From assembly GCF_014644455.1 (NCBI RefSeq), contig NZ_BMKS01000001.1, forward strand, positions 379,409 to 443,408: 64,000 nt of DNA, read 5' to 3'. This document shows, piece after piece, positions 16,734-26,957 of the stretch (positions within the stretch are counted from its first letter, which is position 1; each line of letters starts with the position of its first letter). The DNA comes from Caldovatus sediminis (GTDB taxonomy: Bacteria > Pseudomonadota > Alphaproteobacteria > Acetobacterales > Acetobacteraceae). Both the position numbers and the translations under genes were made by a program. The notes beneath the pieces are model-generated. The model saw only the letters and a program-made list of their open reading frames with translations. It was not told the origin of the DNA and did no database searches.

Positions 16734-18145
16734 ATGCCGAAACCTTCCCGTCCGCCCTGGACGATCGCCGTGCGGCTGCCCCTCTTCGTGGGCGTCGCCG
16801 TCTTCCTCTCCGCCGTCGGCACCACCCATCTCGCGCTCTACGTGATGGGACGCGAGCTCGACCAGGAGATCGCGCAGATGGCGGATGTCTACATCGACAG
16901 CCTGGCCGGCGCCGTACTGCCGGCGCTGGTGCGCGACGACCGGGTCGAGCTGCAGGAGGTGCTGGAGCGCGGCCTCGGGCTGCAGCGGGGCGTCACCGAC
17001 CTCGGCATCGTCGTCACCCGGCCGGATGGCGCGCCCATCGCCCGGGTCGGCGACCCGCAGGGCGACCCGCCGTGGAACCGGGGCGGCGGCAACGTCGCCT
17101 GGACGCGGACCGCCGGTGGCGCGACGGCCTGGGCGCAGCGCGAACTGGTCGCGGACGGCGAGCCCATCGCGCTGATCGCCGCGCAGCTCGCCTTTCCCGA
17201 GCAGGTCACGCGCCGCAATCGCGTCGGCATCGCGCTCACCGTCGCCGACCTGGTGCTCGCGGCCCTGGCAGCGGCTCTCGCCATGCACTTCGCACGACGA
17301 CTGATACGTCCCTTCGCCGCCGTGACGGCGGCGATCGAGCGGGCCGGCAGCGGTCGGCCGGAGCCGCTGCCGCCGCTCGACGCCGCCGCCGCGCAGGACG
17401 CCGAGATCAGCCGGCTGGTCGCGGCCTACAACCTGATGGTCGAGCGCCTGCGCGACCGCCAGGAGCTCGCCGCCCGCCTGGAGGAGCAGGAACGCGCCGC
17501 GGTGCTCGGCCGGCTCGCCGCGACCGTCGCGCACGAGGTGCGGAACCCCCTCGCCGGCATGCTGACTGCGCTCGACACCATCCGGCGCTTCGGCGCGGAC
17601 GCGGCGGCGCGCGAGCATGCGGTCAGCCTCGTGGAGCGCGGGCTGATGCAGATCGAGGCCGTGGTGCGCACCACCCTCGCGACGCACCGCGAGGCGGCCG
17701 AGCCGCGGCCGCTTTCCGACGCGGATCTCGAGGACCTGAAGGTCCTGGTGCAGCCGGAGGCGCGCCGCCGCGGCGTCGACCTCGCCTGGCGGGTCGATCT
17801 GCGCGGCGACGTGCCGACCGATGCGGTGCGCGTGCGGCAGATCGTGCTCAACCTCCTGCTCAACGCCGTCACCGCGACGCGGCAGGGCGGCCGCGTGACG
17901 CTCGAGGCCGGCCGGCGCGGCGACGATCTGGTCATTGCGGTCGAGGACGAGGCCGGCGGGCTGCCGCCGGAGCTGGCGCGGCGCCTGGGCGGCGACGAGG
18001 GGGGGGCCGGGACCTCGCAGGGCCTCGGGATCTCGATCGCCGCCCGCCTCGTGGAGTCCCTCGCCGGCCGGATCGAGGTGGAGGCGGGCCGCAGCGCCGG
18101 CACGCGCATCGTGCTGCGCCTGCCGGCCCGGCGCGAGGGCGCGGC

Positions 18146-18149
<4 letters not shown>
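16734..18149 (+). CDS. Sensor histidine kinase, partner of NtrC-class regulator
   Basis: A 471-aa membrane kinase. Two transmembrane segments (about 9-37 and 160-182) enclose a periplasmic sensor of ~120 residues (QEVLERGLGLQRGVTDLGIV, no recognised PAS or Cache signature). A HAMP linker follows (ARRLIRPFAAVTAAIERAGS), then HisKA with phospho-acceptor His267 in ATVAHEVRNPLAG, and HATPase with N-box NLLLNAVTATRQGG, G1 VEDEAGGLP and G2 GTSQGLGISIA. The ATG at 16734 is used because the sigma-54 promoter places earlier starts outside the mRNA; GGAGG is 15 nt upstream, a rather wide spacing. The stop overlaps the regulator start (ATGA). By position in front of tctBA, it probably senses a carboxylate or the bound transporter protein; the ligand is unknown. 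Confidence 0.92.
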
Positions 18150-19468
<1,319 letters not shown>

Positions 19469-19480
19469 CCACGACACATC

Positions 19481-19487
19481 GGGAGGG
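19481..19487 (+). promoter_or_regulatory. Ribosome binding site fixing the TTG start of tctB
   Basis: GGGAGGG lies 5 nt before the TTG at 19493 in the short gap after the regulator stop. It is the strongest Shine-Dalgarno in this operon and is what supports the rare TTG start; no ATG or GTG lies near the expected N-terminus. Confidence 0.75.
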
Positions 19488-19492
19488 TACGC

Positions 19493-19942
19493 TTGAAACG
19501 CGCACGCGATTACGGCGACATCGTCGGGGGCCTGCTCCTGATCGGCGCCGGGGCCTGGTTCGGCATCTACGCCCTCGAGTACCCGGTCGGGCAGCTGCGC
19601 CGCATGGGTCCCGGATTCTTCCCGGCCGTGCTCGGCGCGCTCGTCGCCCTCTTCGGCGTGCTGGTGCTGATCCCGGCGCTGTTCCGCGGCGCCGAGCTGC
19701 CGAAGATCGAGTGGCGGCCGTTCTTCATGGTCTGCGCCGCGCTGCTCGGCTTCGCGCTGGCGGTCGAGCGCGTCGGCCTGGTGCCGGCCACCTTCGTGCT
19801 CGTCATCCTGGCCTCGATCGGCCGGCGCGGCTTCAGCCTGTTGCCGACTCTGGTGCTCGCCGCCGCGCTCGCCGTCATCGCCGTGGTGATCTTCAGCAAA
19901 GGGCTCGGCATCCCCATCTACGCCTTCCGGTGGAATTTCTGA
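19493..19942 (+). CDS. tctB: Tripartite tricarboxylate transporter small membrane subunit TctB
   Basis: A 149-aa protein with four hydrophobic segments, the normal size and topology for TctB: IVGGLLLIGAGAWFGIYALE, then the conserved LRRMGPGFFPAVLGALVALF, FFMVCAALLGFALAVERVGL, and VLAAALAVIAVVIFSKGLGI. TctB pairs with the large permease TctA to move carboxylates by a secondary mechanism, with a TctC protein delivering substrate in the periplasm. The start is TTG 19493, fixed by GGGAGGG. Its stop overlaps the tctA start (TGATG). The transporter is probably induced by the sensor/regulator pair directly upstream. Confidence 0.92.
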   Translation: MKRARDYGDIVGGLLLIGAGAWFGIYALEYPVGQLRRMGPGFFPAVLGALVALFGVLVLIPALFRGAELPKIEWRPFFMVCAALLGFALAVERVGLVPATFVLVILASIGRRGFSLLPTLVLAAALAVIAVVIFSKGLGIPIYAFRWNF

Positions 19943-21474
19943 TGGACCTCATCGCGAACCTGGCGCTCGGCTTCGAGCACGCCTTCTCGCCGACGAACCT
20001 GCTCTACTGCTTCATCGGCGTGTTCCTCGGCACCTTCGTCGGGGTGCTGCCCGGGATCGGCGCGCTCGCGACGATCTCGATGCTGCTGCCGCTCACCTTC
20101 CACGTTCCGCCGACGACGGCGCTGGTGATGCTGGCGGGCATCTACTACGGCGCCGCCTACGGGGGCTCGACGGCGTCGATCCTGCTGAACCTGCCGGGCA
20201 CGCCCTCGGCCGCCGTCGCCTGCCTCGACGGCTATCCGATGTCGAAGCAGGGCCGGGCCGGGGTGGCGCTGCTGATGACGACGGTCGCCTCCTTCTTCGG
20301 CGCCACCATCGGCATCATCATCCTGACCCTCTTCTCGCCCGTGCTGGCGGAGGTCGGGCTCGCCTTCGGGCCGGCCGACTACTTCGCGATGATGGTGCTC
20401 GGCCTGGTCGCGGCGGCGACGCTGACCCAGGGCTCGCCGATCAAGGGCATCGCGATGGTGCTGGTGGGACTCTGCATCGGCATGGTGGGCACCGACGTGC
20501 AGACCGGCCAGCAGCGCTTCACCTTCGGCATCCCGGAGCTGTCGGACGGGTTCAGCCTGGTCGCCATGGCGATGGGCCTGTTCGGCGTGGCCGAGGTGAT
20601 CGCGAGCGTGCATCGCATCCGCGACCAGCGCGCGGCCGATCGGCCGAAGATCACCTTCCTCTCGATGCTGCCGACGCGCGACGACGTGCGCCGCTCCTGG
20701 TTCCCGATGCTGCGCGGCAGCGGCATCGGTTCGATCTTCGGCGCGCTGCCGGGCACCGGCCCGACCATCGCCTCCTTCATGTCCTACGCGGTGGAGAAGC
20801 GGGTCTCGAGGGAGCCATCGCGCTTCGGCAAGGGCGCGATCGAGGGCGTCACTGCCCCGGAATCGGCCAACAACGCCGCGGCGCAGACGGGCTTCATCCC
20901 GACCCTGACCCTCGGCATCCCGGGGGACGCGGTGATGGCGCTGATGCTCGGCGCGATGATCATCGCCGGCGTGCAGCCCGGCCCGCGCCTCGTGGTCGAG
21001 CATCCCGAAATCTTCTGGGGCCTGGTCGCCAGCTTCTGGATCGGCAACGTGCTGCTGGTGATCCTGAACATCCCCCTGGTCGGCATCTGGGTGAAGATGC
21101 TGCAGATCCCCTACCGCATCCTCTATCCGGCGATCCTGCTGTTCATCTGCATCGGCGTGTTCAGCGTGAACAACAACACCTTCGACATCCTGATGGTGAT
21201 GATGTTCGGGATCTTCGGCTACGTGCTGATGCTGCTGCGGTTCGAGCCGGCGCCGATGGTGCTCGGCTTCATCCTCGGGCCGCTGATGGAGGAGCATCTG
21301 CGGCGGGCCATGCTGCTCTCGCGCGGCGACCCGGCGGTGTTCGTGCAGCGGCCGATCAGCGCCACCCTGCTCGCGCTCACCGCGCTGCTGCTGATCTGGG
21401 CGATGATCTCGCTGCTGCGCTCCAACGGCGCCAAGCAGCGCGGGGCGGCGGCCGTCGCCAACGAGGCCGCATGA
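19942..21474 (+). CDS. tctA: Tripartite tricarboxylate transporter large permease TctA
   Basis: A 510-aa permease with about 11-12 transmembrane helices. Family hallmarks are FLGTFVGVLPGIGALATISM near the N-terminus, AGIYYGAAYGGSTASILLNL with LPGTPSAAVACLDGYPM, and in the second half the repeat-related GALPGTGPTIASFMSYAVEK and GVTAPESANNAAAQTGFIPT, ending with LGFILGPLMEEHLRRAM. The two PG(I/T)G motifs are the duplicated substrate/ion sites of the family. It overlaps tctB and ends the operon; no tctC follows. The next gene (DedA family) starts 27 bp later and may be co-transcribed. Substrate unknown. Confidence 0.96.
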   Translation: MDLIANLALGFEHAFSPTNLLYCFIGVFLGTFVGVLPGIGALATISMLLPLTFHVPPTTALVMLAGIYYGAAYGGSTASILLNLPGTPSAAVACLDGYPMSKQGRAGVALLMTTVASFFGATIGIIILTLFSPVLAEVGLAFGPADYFAMMVLGLVAAATLTQGSPIKGIAMVLVGLCIGMVGTDVQTGQQRFTFGIPELSDGFSLVAMAMGLFGVAEVIASVHRIRDQRAADRPKITFLSMLPTRDDVRRSWFPMLRGSGIGSIFGALPGTGPTIASFMSYAVEKRVSREPSRFGKGAIEGVTAPESANNAAAQTGFIPTLTLGIPGDAVMALMLGAMIIAGVQPGPRLVVEHPEIFWGLVASFWIGNVLLVILNIPLVGIWVKMLQIPYRILYPAILLFICIGVFSVNNNTFDILMVMMFGIFGYVLMLLRFEPAPMVLGFILGPLMEEHLRRAMLLSRGDPAVFVQRPISATLLALTALLLIWAMISLLRSNGAKQRGAAAVANEAA

Positions 21475-21501
21475 GCGCGCGGGCCCGGGGGGGCGCGGAC
21501 C

Positions 21502-22185
21502 TTGATCGGGGATCTCGCCGCGCCGCTGCTCGGCTGGGTGGAGGCGAACGGGCGCTGGGCGCCGCTGGTGCTGCTCCTGGTCGCCTTCCTCGAGTCGCTT
21601 CCCGTGGTCGGCCTCTTCGTCCCGGGCTCGCTGGTGCTCGTGGGCGCCGGGCTGCTGGTCGCGGCAGGGGTGCTCAGCCCGCTGCCGGTCCTCGCCGCGA
21701 CCGTGCTCGGGGCGGTGGCGGGCGACCTGGTCGGCTTCCGCCTCGCCCGCGCCTTCGGCCCGGCGGCGGTGCGCCGGCACCTGCCGAGGCGCTACCGGCG
21801 AACCTACGCCCGGTCGCTGCTCGGCTTCCGGCGGTTCGGCTGGTGGGCGGTGTTCGTCGGGCGCTTCCTGGCGCCGCTGCGGGCCTTCGTTCCGATCGCG
21901 GCCGGGCTGTCGCGCATGCCCGAGCGCAGCTTCCAGACCGCGAACGTCGCCTCGGCGCTGGTCTGGGCCCCGTTGCTGCTGCTCCCCGGCTGGCTCGCGG
22001 GCTCCGCGACGGCGCTGCCGGCCGGGAGCGGGGGGCCGCATGCGGGGCTGGTCCTCCTCGCCATCGCCGTTGCCGCCGGCGTGGTCGCCTTCCGCCGGTG
22101 GCGCGCGGAATCCGCCCCGTCCGGGCACCTGGTGAGGACGGCGCCGGGCGCCCCGACAGTGCCGGGACGACCGGCCCAGGGGTGA
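21502..22185 (+). CDS. DedA family membrane protein
   Basis: A 227-aa DedA/SNARE-associated (VTT) family protein, thought to move undecaprenyl phosphate or phospholipids across the inner membrane. The pattern is ESLPVVGLFVPGSLVLVGAG near residue 35, then GAVAGDLVGFRLARAFG, and the conserved FVGRFLAPLRAFVPIAAGLS with its two arginines, ending with helices LVWAPLLLLPGWLAGSA and LVLLAIAVAAGVVAF. The start is TTG 21502 (a G-rich run lies before it); no better ATG exists. It is on the same strand 27 bp after tctA, but a functional link to tricarboxylate transport is not expected. Its tail converges with moeA. Confidence 0.88.
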   Translation: MIGDLAAPLLGWVEANGRWAPLVLLLVAFLESLPVVGLFVPGSLVLVGAGLLVAAGVLSPLPVLAATVLGAVAGDLVGFRLARAFGPAAVRRHLPRRYRRTYARSLLGFRRFGWWAVFVGRFLAPLRAFVPIAAGLSRMPERSFQTANVASALVWAPLLLLPGWLAGSATALPAGSGGPHAGLVLLAIAVAAGVVAFRRWRAESAPSGHLVRTAPGAPTVPGRPAQG

Positions 22186-22195
22186 TGCCGCGTGG

Positions 22196-22246
22196 CCTCG
22201 ACCGGCGCGGCCGCGCGACCATGCCGGGACCGGCCGCGGCGCGAGG
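22196..22246. terminator. Candidate bidirectional terminator between dedA-like gene and moeA
   Basis: An interrupted stem in the 61-bp convergent gap: CCTCG (22196-22200) with CGAGG (22242-22246), then an internal loop and GCGGCCG (22207-22213) with CGGCCGC (22231-22237). No T-run. Confidence 0.3.
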
Positions 22247-23503
22247 TCAGAACAGCGCCGCGAAGGGCAGCACGGCCAGGCGATCGCCAGGCGTCACCGC
22301 CACGGTCTCCTCCGGCAGTTCCGCGAAGGCGTCGGAACCGGTGAGCGAAGACAGCAGCCCGGCCCCTTCGCGCGGAAAGATCCGCGCCCGCGGCAACGGG
22401 TCGCCCGGGACGAGCGAGACCCGCACATACTCCCGCCGTCCGGCCTTCTTCCGGTAGGCGAACGCCGCCTCGGCCGGGAAGCGCGGCAACGCCTCCGCCA
22501 GCGCGCCGGCGCGCCGCAGCACCAGCGGCCGCGCGAGCTGCAGGAAGGTGACGACCGCCGCGACCGGGTTGCCGGGCAGCCCGATCACCGGCGTGCCGCC
22601 GACCACGCCCATCGCCGCGGGGCGGCCGGGCTTCACCGCGAGGCGCCAGAACACCAGGCTGCCGCCGCGCTCGATGGCGCCGCGCACATGGTCCTCCTCG
22701 CCGGTCGAGACGCCGCCGGAGGTCAGCAGCAGGTCGTGCGCCCGCGCCGCCTCGGCCAGCGCCGCCGCCGTCGCCTCGGGACGGTCCGGCAGGATTCCGA
22801 GGTCGGTCGCCTCCACCGGCAGGCGCGCGAGCAGGGCGAGCAGGGTGAAGCGGTTGCTGTCATAGGTCCTGCCCGGCCCGAGCGGCGCCGTTCCCGGCTC
22901 GGCCAGCTCGTCGCCGGTGGAGAAGACGCCGACGCGCAGCCGCGGCCGCACCGGCAGCGCCGCCTGGCCGAGCGCCGCCGCAAGGCCGATCTCCGCCGGG
23001 CCGAGCCGCCGCCCCGCCGGCAGCGCCACCGTGCCCTCCGCCACGTCCTCGCCGGCCGGGCGCGCGTTGGCGCCGGGCTTCAGCCCCTGCGGCACGAGCA
23101 CCGCGCCGGGCTCGAGGCGGACGTCCTCCTGCATGACGACGGTGTCGGTGCCCGGCGGCATGGGCGCGCCGGTGAGCACGCGCAGCGCCTCGCCGGGGCC
23201 GGGGGCCGCAGGCGCGCCGGCCGCGCCCGCGGCGACCCGGCCGACGATCGCGAGCCGGGTCTCGCCCGCCGCCGCGAGGTCGGCGTGGCGGAAGGCGTAG
23301 CCGTCCACCGCGGAATTCGTGAAGGGCGGCAGTGGCAGCCGGGCGACCAGGTCGCGGGCCAGCACACGGCCGAGCGCGGCGCGCAGCGGCACCTCCTCCT
23401 CGCCGCCGAGCGGCGGGATGCGCGCCTCGATCAGCGCCTGGGCCTGCTCGATGCGCATCAGCGGGCCGGAGAAGGCGAAGCAGTCGTCGCTCAACTGGGC
23501 CAT
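22247..23503 (-). CDS. moeA: Molybdopterin molybdenumtransferase MoeA
   Basis: MoeA (418 aa) inserts molybdate into adenylated molybdopterin, the last common step of Mo-cofactor synthesis. Motifs follow the family order: LPLPPFTNSAVDGYAF, RVLTGAPMPPGTDTVVMQED, KPGANARPAGEDVAEG, RVGVFSTGDELAEPG, YDSNRFTLLALLARL, LLTSGGVSTGEEDHVRGAIE, FWRLAVKPGRPAAMGVVGG and VIGLPGNPVAAVVTF. The ATG at 23503 lies inside the 3' end of mobB (13-bp overlap), so the two are translated together. The molybdopterin dehydrogenase subunit at 52.8 kb is a possible user of this cofactor. Confidence 0.96.
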   Translation of the reverse strand: MAQLSDDCFAFSGPLMRIEQAQALIEARIPPLGGEEEVPLRAALGRVLARDLVARLPLPPFTNSAVDGYAFRHADLAAAGETRLAIVGRVAAGAAGAPAAPGPGEALRVLTGAPMPPGTDTVVMQEDVRLEPGAVLVPQGLKPGANARPAGEDVAEGTVALPAGRRLGPAEIGLAAALGQAALPVRPRLRVGVFSTGDELAEPGTAPLGPGRTYDSNRFTLLALLARLPVEATDLGILPDRPEATAAALAEAARAHDLLLTSGGVSTGEEDHVRGAIERGGSLVFWRLAVKPGRPAAMGVVGGTPVIGLPGNPVAAVVTFLQLARPLVLRRAGALAEALPRFPAEAAFAYRKKAGRREYVRVSLVPGDPLPRARIFPREGAGLLSSLTGSDAFAELPEETVAVTPGDRLAVLPFAALF

Positions 23504-24015
23504 GGCACCGTCTCCACCCCGACGGCGAAGCGCAGCACGAATTCCGCGACGCCCTCCACGTCGTCGAGGCCGACCCAGGGCAGCGCGCGGCCGCGCCCGG
23601 GCGGCGGGGCGTCGGCGGCGAGGGCGACCACGGCCGGGTCGTCCGGATGCAGCCAGGGTTTTCCGTTGGCGGCGCGATGCACCTCGATCTTCGGCACGGG
23701 GTCGCGTTTGAAGCCCTCGACCAGCACGAGGTCCACCGGCGCGAGACGGGAGAGCAGGAAGCGCAGGTCGGGCTCCGGCGCGCCGCGCAGCTCCGTCATC
23801 AGCGCCCAGCGATGGGCCGAGCTGATCAGCACCTGGGAGGCGCCGGCGGCACGGTGCTCGTAGGAATCCTTGCCGGGCTGGTCGAGGTCGAAGCGGTGGT
23901 GCGCGTGCTTGATCGTCGAGACCCTGAGGCCGCGGCCGGTCAGGCGGGGGATGACCCGGGTGAGCAGCGTGGTCTTGCCGGCCCCGCTCCAGCCGGCGAA
24001 GCCGATCAGGCGCAT
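23491..24015 (-). CDS. mobB: Molybdopterin-guanine dinucleotide biosynthesis adaptor MobB
   Basis: A 174-aa P-loop GTPase with MRLIGFAGWSGAGKTTLLTR (Walker A GWSGAGKTT at 8-16), VSTIKHAHHRFDLDQPGKDS and the Walker B-like strand VDLVLVEGFKRDPVPKIEVH, all standard for MobB, which assists MobA in making the guanine dinucleotide form of the Mo cofactor. The start at 24015 has AGGA 8-11 nt upstream; the frame stays open further upstream only without similarity. Overlaps moeA by 13 bp. No mobA is seen in the window. Confidence 0.94.
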   Translation of the reverse strand: MRLIGFAGWSGAGKTTLLTRVIPRLTGRGLRVSTIKHAHHRFDLDQPGKDSYEHRAAGASQVLISSAHRWALMTELRGAPEPDLRFLLSRLAPVDLVLVEGFKRDPVPKIEVHRAANGKPWLHPDDPAVVALAADAPPPGRGRALPWVGLDDVEGVAEFVLRFAVGVETVPWPS

Positions 24016-24145
24016 GCCCCGGTTCCTAGCCCGGCGGGCCGGGAGCGCCAAGCGGAAGCGGCGCCGGCCTCGCCCCCCTGGCGTGGCGGGGCGCACGGGG
24101 CGATCCTGCCGGCCGACCGTCCGTCGCGACCAGGGAGCCCGTGCC

Positions 24146-25165
24146 ATGGCCGAAACCAACCTCCAGGTCCTGCTGCGCCGCCGCCCGGTCGGCGCGCCCA
24201 CGCCCGAGGATTTCGAGATCGTCGAGACGCCCCCGCCCGCGCCCGGCGAGGGCGAGGTGCTGGTGCGGGCGCGCTACCTCTCGCTCGACCCTTACATGCG
24301 CGGCCGGATGTCCGACGCCCCGTCCTACGCCAAGCCGGTCGCGATCGGCGCGGTGATGGAGGGGCGCACGGCGGGCGAGGTCGTCGCCTCGCGCGATCCG
24401 CGCTTCAAGCCCGGCGATCTGGTGGCCGGCGGCTACGGCTGGCAGCGCTATTCGGCGGTGAGCGGCGAGCGCCTGATCAAGGTGGACGAGGCGGAGGCGC
24501 CGCTCTCCGCCTGGCTCGGCGTGCTGGGGATGCCGGGGCTGACCGCCTGGGTCGGACTCGAGGACATCGGCCAGCCGAAGCCGGGCGAGACGGTGGTGGT
24601 GAGCGCGGCCTCGGGCGCGGTCGGCCAGGTCGCCGGGCAGATCGCCAGGATCCGCGGCTGCAAGGTGATCGGCATCGCCGGCGGTCCGGCGAAGTGCGAC
24701 TTCGTGGTGCGGGAGCTCGGCCTCGACGCCTGCCTCGACCACCGCGGCGACCTTCCCGCGCAGCTCGACGCCGCCTGCCCGGAGGGGATCGACGTCTATT
24801 GGGAGAACGTGGGCGGCCCGGTGCAGGCGGCGGTGTTCCCGCGGCTGCGCGACTTCGCCCGGATGGTGATGTGCGGCATGATCGCGCAGTACAACGAGGC
24901 GCCGGGCGCCGACGCGGCGGGCGCGCCGCCGGGGCCGAACCTCGGGCCGGTGGTGAGGAAGCGCCTGCGCATCCAGGGCTTCATCGTCAGCGACACGGGC
25001 TGGCCGCGCTATCCGCGGTTCCGCGCCGAGATGCTGGGCTGGATGCGGGAGGGGCGGATGAAGTGGCGCGAGGACGTGGTGGAAGGATTGCGCAACGCGC
25101 CGGCGGCGTTCATCGGGCTGCTCAAGGGGCAGAATTTCGGCAAGCTGGTGGTGAAGGTGGACTGA
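24146..25165 (+). CDS. NADP-dependent oxidoreductase, zinc-independent MDR (CurA-like)
   Basis: A 339-aa medium-chain dehydrogenase/reductase of the leukotriene B4 dehydrogenase / curcumin reductase type. It has the GroES-like N-terminus with LSLDPYMRGRMSDAPSYAKP, the Rossmann motif VVVSAASGAVGQVAGQIARI, GCKVIGIAGGPAKCDFVV, and VDVYWENVGG-type text (IDVYWENVGGPVQAAVFPRL) followed by MCGMIAQYN. No zinc-ligand cysteines are present. Such enzymes reduce enone double bonds with NADPH in detoxification. Start ATG 24146 with GGGAG ~8 nt upstream. The next gene begins one base after its stop. Exact substrate cannot be read. Confidence 0.9.
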   Translation: MAETNLQVLLRRRPVGAPTPEDFEIVETPPPAPGEGEVLVRARYLSLDPYMRGRMSDAPSYAKPVAIGAVMEGRTAGEVVASRDPRFKPGDLVAGGYGWQRYSAVSGERLIKVDEAEAPLSAWLGVLGMPGLTAWVGLEDIGQPKPGETVVVSAASGAVGQVAGQIARIRGCKVIGIAGGPAKCDFVVRELGLDACLDHRGDLPAQLDAACPEGIDVYWENVGGPVQAAVFPRLRDFARMVMCGMIAQYNEAPGADAAGAPPGPNLGPVVRKRLRIQGFIVSDTGWPRYPRFRAEMLGWMREGRMKWREDVVEGLRNAPAAFIGLLKGQNFGKLVVKVD

Positions 25166-25166
25166 C

Positions 25167-26030
25167 GTGGCCGCCGGCGGCGCGGCGCCGGGCCGGAGCC
25201 GCGCGGCGGGGGTGACGGAGGAGGACGCGGCGCTCGCCGCTGCGCTGGCGGGCCATCGCGTGCTGCTCGCCTACGGGCTGCTGGGCGAGGTGGTGGCGGC
25301 GCTGCGGCCGATCGGGCTCGACTACATGGGCGAGCAGGCCGACTGGCTGCGCCACGGCCTCGGCCTGCCGGCGGTCGCGGTGGCGCGGCTGCCCTCCGCG
25401 GCGCCGGTGGCCGACAACGCCGCCCTCCTGCGCGGGGTGCTGCTCGGCGATCCGCGCCCGGCCGTCCTGGTCGCGCACAGCAAGGGCGGGCTGGAGGCCC
25501 TCGCGGCCCTGCTCGATGCGGAGGCCGCGGCGCGCTGCCGCGGCTTCCTCGCCCTGCAGTCGCCCTTCTTCGGCTCCCCGATCGCGGATGCGGTATGCGG
25601 AGTGTGGCCGGTGTTCGGAGCCGCGGACCAGGTGCTGCGGCTGCTGCGCATCGGCTCCGGCGAGGGGGTGCGCGACCTGACCACCGCGAGGCGCGCCGCC
25701 TGGATGCGCCGGCATGCGGCGGCAGTGGCCGAGGCCGCCCGGCGCCTGCCGGTGCTGTGCGCCGCCACCGTGCTGGACGAGGCGGCGCGCGGCCCGGACC
25801 GCATCTACCTGCCGCTGGCGCGCTGGATGGCGCGCCAGGGCGCCGGACCGAGCGACGGCCTGGTGCCGCTCGCCTCGGCCCTGCTGCCCGGCGTGCCCTC
25901 GGTGGTGCTGTGCGGCGGGCACCGCGCGCTGGTCAGCCGGGCTTCGGGACACGATCCGGTGGCCGCGCTGCGCCGGCTGCTGCGGCAGCTCCTCGGGCTC
26001 GCCCCTACCCGGCCGCCGTCTCCACCATGA
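25167..26030 (+). CDS. Lipase-like alpha/beta hydrolase
   Basis: A 287-aa protein with an alpha/beta hydrolase outline. The early strand HRVLLAYGLLGEVVAALRPI, the nucleophile elbow VLVAHSKGGLEALAALLDAE (Ser of AHSKGG), and a late DGLVPLASAL aspartate plus GGHRALV histidine could form the catalytic triad. Signal peptide is not evident, so it is probably cytoplasmic. The start is GTG 25167, one base after the preceding stop; GTG 25212 is an alternative that begins at VTEEDAALAA. It overlaps the convergent pirin gene by 26 bp at the 3' ends. Family not firmly identified; similarity to triacylglycerol-lipase-like proteins is by motif only. Confidence 0.7.
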   Translation: MAAGGAAPGRSRAAGVTEEDAALAAALAGHRVLLAYGLLGEVVAALRPIGLDYMGEQADWLRHGLGLPAVAVARLPSAAPVADNAALLRGVLLGDPRPAVLVAHSKGGLEALAALLDAEAAARCRGFLALQSPFFGSPIADAVCGVWPVFGAADQVLRLLRIGSGEGVRDLTTARRAAWMRRHAAAVAEAARRLPVLCAATVLDEAARGPDRIYLPLARWMARQGAGPSDGLVPLASALLPGVPSVVLCGGHRALVSRASGHDPVAALRRLLRQLLGLAPTRPPSPP

Positions 26031-26715
26031 CCAGCTCGGCGTCCTCCCGCGCGGCGATCGCGATCTCCGCCTCGTCGCGGATCGCGACGCCGTCGCGGGC
26101 GGTGGCGGCGACGCCGTTCACCGCCACCGCCCCGGTCGCGGGCACGAGGTAGGCGACGCGGCCGGCGGCGAGGGGATGGCGCAAGGTCTGGCCGGCCCTG
26201 AGCGTCGCCGCCAGCACCGCCGCGTCGGCGTGGATCGGCAGCGCGGCGGTGCCGGCGTCCTGCGGCCGGCCGCCGGCGAGCACCGCGAGGCGCGCCTCGC
26301 GGCCGGCCCGCGGGAAGCGCCGCGCGCCCCAACCCGGGCGGGCGCCGCGGCGGTCGGGCAGGATCCAGATCTGGAAGATCCGCGTCGTGACGGGCTCCAG
26401 GTTGTATTCGCTGTGGACGATGCCGGTGCCGGCGGACATGACCTGGACGTCGCCGGCCGCGGTGCGGCCCTCGTTGCCCAGGTCGTCGCGGTGGGTGATG
26501 GCGCCCTCGCGGACGTAGGTGACGATCTCCATGTCGCGGTGCGGGTGGGGATCGAAGCCGGCGCCCGGCGCGATCTCGTCGTCGTTCCAGACGCGGAGGC
26601 GGCCCCAGCCCATGCGGGCCGGGTCGCGGTAGTGGGCGAAGGCGAAGTGGTGCCGCGCCTTCAGCCAGCCGTGATCGGCGCCGCCGAGGGTGGCGAAGGG
26701 TCGGATCTCGATCAT
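26005..26715 (-). CDS. Pirin family protein (YhhW-type bicupin)
   Basis: A 236-aa pirin with two cupin barrels. The N-terminal cupin has the metal motif GFDPHPHRDMEIVTYVREGA and later VMSAGTGIVHSEYNLEP, supplying three His and one Glu as in pirin and bacterial quercetin 2,3-dioxygenases. The front HGWLKARHHFAFAHYRDP also matches the family. Some members open flavonols; others act as redox sensors, so function is open. Start ATG 26715. The C-terminus overlaps the convergent hydrolase tail. Length is normal for the YhhW subgroup. Confidence 0.92.
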   Translation of the reverse strand: MIEIRPFATLGGADHGWLKARHHFAFAHYRDPARMGWGRLRVWNDDEIAPGAGFDPHPHRDMEIVTYVREGAITHRDDLGNEGRTAAGDVQVMSAGTGIVHSEYNLEPVTTRIFQIWILPDRRGARPGWGARRFPRAGREARLAVLAGGRPQDAGTAALPIHADAAVLAATLRAGQTLRHPLAAGRVAYLVPATGAVAVNGVAATARDGVAIRDEAEIAIAAREDAELVMVETAAG

Positions 26716-26957
26716 GGTGCGCGCTCCCGAACGCGCGCGGCCTCGGCCTCCGCCGGCCGCGCGCCCTTCCGCGCTCCGAGATGGCGGCGACGCCGCGCCC
26801 CCGCCATGCAGCCGGGGCGATGGTGGCCATCACGGCAGGAAATGCCCGAAGCCCGCCGCCCCCCGCAGGCGCGGAGGCCGGCGCGCCCCGGGCGCGGATC
26901 GCCGGCCCGCGCGAGGCCGGACCCGAATCGTCCGGACGCGGCCGGGGCGATCCGGGC